In this document: positions 6,964 to 9,929 of the stretch, piece after piece | Position numbering within the stretch: the first letter of the stretch is position 1 | How the letters are laid out: each line of letters starts with the position of its first letter | Source of the DNA: Deltaproteobacteria bacterium | Lineage (GTDB): Bacteria > Myxococcota > Myxococcia > Myxococcales > 40CM-4-68-19 | NCBI GenBank assembly: GCA_005879095.1 | Contig: VBLM01000102.1 | Coordinates: forward strand, 1 to 9,929 | Direction of reading: 5' to 3' | Length of the DNA: 9,929 nt | Position numbers and translations under genes: made by a program | Notes under the pieces: generated by a model | Seen by the model: the letters and a program-made list of their open reading frames with translations, nothing else | Database searches by the model: none | What the model was told of the DNA's origin: nothing

Positions 6964-9929
6964 ATGGAAGCGTTGCGCGAGCCGATCGATCTCGCCAAGG
7001 CGTTCGGCGGCCGGGAGATCATGATCACCGGCGTGACCGGGTTTCTCGGCAAGATCGCGCTGACGATGCTGCTCGATCGCTATCCCGGGATCGGCAAGGT
7101 CCATGTGCTGGTGCGGCCGCGCGCAGGCGGCACGGCGGAGGATCGGTTTTTCCAGAAGGTCGCGACCTCGCCGCCGTTTCGATCGCTGGACGAGGGCCTC
7201 GTCAGAGAGAAGTGCGTGCCAGTCGGGGGCGACGTCACCGATCCGATGCTCGGCCTCAGCGCGGAACAGGTAGCGAAGCTGACCGGAAAGCTGGCGTGCG
7301 TGATCAATTGCGCCGGTCTGGTGACGTTCAATCCCTCGCTGGAGATCGCGGTCTCGGTCAACACCGAGGGCGCCCGCAACGCCGCCGACCTGTGCAAGAA
7401 GACGGGCGCGACGCTGGTGCACATCTCCACCTGTTTCGTCGCCGGGGCGCGGCGAGGGCCGGTCTTCGAGGACGAGCCGCTGGTCGGCCATTATCCAAAA
7501 GATCTCGAGAGCGCGCCGTTTTCCGTCGACAGCGAATTGAAGGACGTCGATGCCGTAGTGGCGCGACTGCGCGCGCAGGCCGACGACCACGCGCTGGCGG
7601 CGCAGTTCCGCGCGGCGGCGGTGAAGCGGCTGGAAGAAGAAGGCCGCGATCCTGCGGACGAAAAGGCGCTGCGGCTGGCTGCGGGACGCGAGCGCAAGCT
7701 GTGGCTCGGCGCGCAGCTGGTGCAGGCCGGAATGGATCGCGCCCAGGCATGGGGCTGGCCGAACACGTACACGTACACCAAGGCGATGGGTGAGCAGGCC
7801 ATCGCCGCCACCGGCTGCAAGTACGCGCTGGTGCGGCCGGCCATCGTCGAGAGCGCGCTGCGTTTTCCGTTTCCCGGCTGGAACGAGGGCTTCACGACCA
7901 GCGCGCCGCTGGCATTCATGGGCCTCAAGGGGCAGCGCGTCTTTCCCGCCGGCCACAAGCTGGTGCTCGATCTGATCCCGGTCGATCTGGTCGCTGCCGG
8001 AATCCTCGGCGTGGCCGGCGCTGCCTGCGCCAACCGGCTCGAGCAGCGTGTCTTCCAGCTCGCGTCCGGCGACGTGAATCCGTTCTACGTCCGGCGCGCG
8101 GTCGAGCTCGTCGCCTTGTATAAACGGCGTTACTTCCGCGAACGTACCGATCAAGGCGAGCACAGCGCGTTCAAGACGTGGCTCGATAGCTGGCTCGAGC
8201 CGTATCCGGCGTCGGCGCAGCTGTACAAGGCTTCCAGCGCGCCGCTCTTCCGCGCGGCGGCGAAGGGCCTGCGAAAGTTGATCGAGCAGCGCGGCCTCAA
8301 GTGGGGCGCGCCGGTGGGGACCGCGTTGCTGACTCGCGCGGATCAGGCGCTGGAGGGCGTCGATCGCCAGCTGGCGCAGCTGGAGATGACCTGGGAGCTC
8401 TTCTTGCCGTTCGTCGCCGGCGAGCGGTTCATCTTCCAGTGCGCGCACACCCGCGCGCTGTGGGCGCAGCTGACCGAGGAGGATCGGCGCCGGCTGCCGT
8501 GGGACCCGGAGACCATCGACTGGCGCAATTACTGGCTCGAGGTCCACATGGCGGGCCTCGAGGAATGGGTCTTTCCGGGGCTGGAAGAGGAGAGCAAGGC
8601 GCTCCGTCGCGAGGTGGCGCAGCCCAAGGATCTGCTCGCGCTGCTCGCTGGCGCGGTGCACGCGTTCGGACCGCGCGTCGCGCTGCGCTTCTATGCCGGC
8701 GAGGACGACGCGCCGGAACTGGCGCGGACGCGCGACGATCGCGTCACGTACGACGAGCTGGCGCACTTTTCCGATCGAGCGGGGCACGCACTGCGGGCGG
8801 CCGGCATCAAGGCCGGCGACCGCGTACTGCTCATGTCGGAAAACCGCCCCGAGTGGGCGATGGCGTATTTCGGCATTTTGAAGGCCGGCGCGGCCGCTGC
8901 CCCGCTCGACACGAGCCTCTCGCTATCCGAAGTGCAGAATTGCGCGACAGCGGCCAAAGCGGCGGTGCTGGTGGCGAGCCCGCGCGTGGCGGAGAAACTG
9001 GGTCCGGTCCCGGGCGTACGCACCATGTCGTTGCCGGAGTTGTTGCGCGGCGCATCGGCCGCGGGCCTTCCGCCTTTGCGCAAGAGCGCCGGCGCGGACG
9101 AAGTCGCCTCGGTGCTCTTCACCAGCGGCACGACCGGCAAGCCCAAGGGCGTGATGCTGACGCATCGCAACTTCGCCTCGCTGGCGGCGAAGCTCGCCGG
9201 GCTCTTCGATCTGCGCGTCGGCGAGGGCGTGCTCAGCGTCCTGCCGCTGCATCACACCTTCGAATTTTCCTGCGGCCTTCTCACGCCGTTGATGCTCGGC
9301 GCCGAGATCACGTATCTCGACGAGCTGACCGCGGACCGGCTCTCGGAAGCTTTGAACAGCGGACTGGTGCACGCGATGATCGCCGTGCCCGCGCTCTGGC
9401 AACTCCTGCACCGGCGGCTGACGCATGAGCTCTCGGCGCGGCCGCGCGTGGTGCGCGCAGCGATCGAAGCGGCGATGGCGCTGCACGGCGAGCTGCGCAA
9501 CCGCACTTCGTTCAACGTCGGAAAGCTGCTCTTCTGGCCGATCCACAACCGCTTCGGCGGGCGCCTGCGGCTGCTGGTTTCGGGCGGCAGCGCGCTGCCG
9601 GAGGAGGTCCAAAAAGCGTTCCACGAGCTCGGCTTCGATCTCACCGAGGGGTACGGCCTCACCGAGGCAGCACCGGTCCTGGCGGTGACGATGCCGGAGA
9701 ACAAGCTGCGCGCGGGAACGGTCGGGCCGCCGCTGCCGGGTGTGGAGATCCGCATCGCCGATCCGGACGCGGAAGGCGTGGGCGAAGTGCTGGCCAAGGG
9801 ACCGAACGTGATGGCCGGCTATCTCGACGATCCTCAGGCGACGAAAGCCGTGCTCTCCGAGGGCTGGCTGCACACCGGCGATCTGGGACGCCTCAACGAA
9901 GACGGAACGTTGGTGCTCGTCGGCCGGAA
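6964..9929 (+). CDS. Fatty acyl-CoA reductase fused to AMP-binding acyl-CoA synthetase (3' end outside window)
   Basis: One uninterrupted frame of 988 codons runs off the right edge. Residues about 17-340 form an NAD(P)-binding acyl-CoA reductase domain: TGVTGFLG (22-29), HISTCFVAG with S155/T156, and the catalytic pair Y269/K273 in YTYTK, with an approximately 100-residue insert before it. Residues about 440-545 resemble the FAR C-terminal domain (WRNYWLEVHMAGLEEW). From about 555 an adenylate-forming domain follows: LFTSGTTGKPKGVMLTH (A3), YGLTEAAP (A5, Y897) and WLHTGDLG (A7, D973). The end with the last core motif and catalytic lysine is missing. The ligase would activate fatty acids to acyl-CoA and the reductase would make aldehyde or alcohol, as in ether-lipid or wax synthesis. 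ElbD-type myxobacterial enzymes are a possible comparison, recalled from memory. ATG 6964 has GGA four bases upstream; ATG 6952 is in frame and possible. A PlsC or other domain may follow outside. Confidence 0.88.
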   Translation, partial: MEALREPIDLAKAFGGREIMITGVTGFLGKIALTMLLDRYPGIGKVHVLVRPRAGGTAEDRFFQKVATSPPFRSLDEGLVREKCVPVGGDVTDPMLGLSAEQVAKLTGKLACVINCAGLVTFNPSLEIAVSVNTEGARNAADLCKKTGATLVHISTCFVAGARRGPVFEDEPLVGHYPKDLESAPFSVDSELKDVDAVVARLRAQADDHALAAQFRAAAVKRLEEEGRDPADEKALRLAAGRERKLWLGAQLVQAGMDRAQAWGWPNTYTYTKAMGEQAIAATGCKYALVRPAIVESALRFPFPGWNEGFTTSAPLAFMGLKGQRVFPAGHKLVLDLIPVDLVAAGILGVAGAACANRLEQRVFQLASGDVNPFYVRRAVELVALYKRRYFRERTDQGEHSAFKTWLDSWLEPYPASAQLYKASSAPLFRAAAKGLRKLIEQRGLKWGAPVGTALLTRADQALEGVDRQLAQLEMTWELFLPFVAGERFIFQCAHTRALWAQLTEEDRRRLPWDPETIDWRNYWLEVHMAGLEEWVFPGLEEESKALRREVAQPKDLLALLAGAVHAFGPRVALRFYAGEDDAPELARTRDDRVTYDELAHFSDRAGHALRAAGIKAGDRVLLMSENRPEWAMAYFGILKAGAAAAPLDTSLSLSEVQNCATAAKAAVLVASPRVAEKLGPVPGVRTMSLPELLRGASAAGLPPLRKSAGADEVASVLFTSGTTGKPKGVMLTHRNFASLAAKLAGLFDLRVGEGVLSVLPLHHTFEFSCGLLTPLMLGAEITYLDELTADRLSEALNSGLVHAMIAVPALWQLLHRRLTHELSARPRVVRAAIEAAMALHGELRNRTSFNVGKLLFWPIHNRFGGRLRLLVSGGSALPEEVQKAFHELGFDLTEGYGLTEAAPVLAVTMPENKLRAGTVGPPLPGVEIRIADPDAEGVGEVLAKGPNVMAGYLDDPQATKAVLSEGWLHTGDLGRLNEDGTLVLVGR

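Noticed and set aside
6918..7793. Plus-strand frame overlapping the start of the reductase-ligase gene
   Set aside because: It is a different frame from the one with TGVTGFLG and YTYTK; its product is low-complexity and matches no family.
5977..8787. 936-codon open frame on the minus strand
   Set aside because: It lies opposite the larA-like and reductase-ligase genes, both with clear motifs. Its translation is arginine/leucine-rich and shows no family pattern, as expected for GC-rich antisense frames.
8301..9428. Plus-strand 375-codon frame within the ligase region
   Set aside because: It is a shadow of the AMP-binding domain frame, which is continuous through this region and holds A3 and A5 motifs.
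1..9929. CRISPR arrays, tRNA or rRNA genes, insertion sequences
   Set aside because: No regularly spaced repeats, tRNA-like cloverleaf, rRNA sequence or transposase was recognised on either strand.

Overview
This is a GC-rich bacterial window with dense ATGA gene overlaps. It carries NHL-repeat, TetR/efflux, LarA-like and multidomain acyl-CoA reductase/ligase genes. The style fits a Myxococcota/Deltaproteobacteria-type genome, possibly from a metagenome. That is inference from composition and gene families only, because no marker gene is present.

Layout, all real genes on the + strand. (1) The 3' part of an NHL-repeat (beta-propeller) protein enters from the left edge and ends at 827. (2) A compact operon follows: a TetR-family repressor (866-1456), a HlyD/YbhG-type periplasmic adaptor (1453-3026), an ABC-2 ATPase (3023-3955) and an ABC-2 permease (3952-5067). 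All three junctions are 4-base ATGA overlaps. A near-consensus sigma70-type promoter and an overlapping palindrome, which runs into the tetR start codon, precede it. This suggests a self-repressed drug or metabolite exporter, with a leaderless tetR mRNA. (3) A LarA-like (nickel-pincer lactate racemase superfamily, DUF2088) gene lies at 5175-6822. (4) A short intergenic stretch contains two strong hairpins. (5) A very long reading frame is open from 6964 through the right edge. It encodes an N-terminal fatty acyl-CoA reductase fused to an AMP-binding acyl-CoA synthetase, a layout reminiscent of myxobacterial multifunctional lipid enzymes.

Three genes are interrupted, each by one simple event. 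The adaptor contains an exact 614-bp tandem duplication that breaks the frame. The permease has an in-frame amber codon at 4714-4716. The larA-like gene has a +1 frameshift at about 5999-6000. Undoing each event restores a full-length family member. The lesions are therefore either recent gene decay (or a reversible duplication) or sequence/assembly errors; raw reads would decide.

Working together: the TetR protein probably senses an exported compound and controls adaptor, ATPase and permease. The LarA-like protein and the reductase-ligase probably belong to a separate metabolic unit that activates and reduces fatty acids. The link between those two is only positional.
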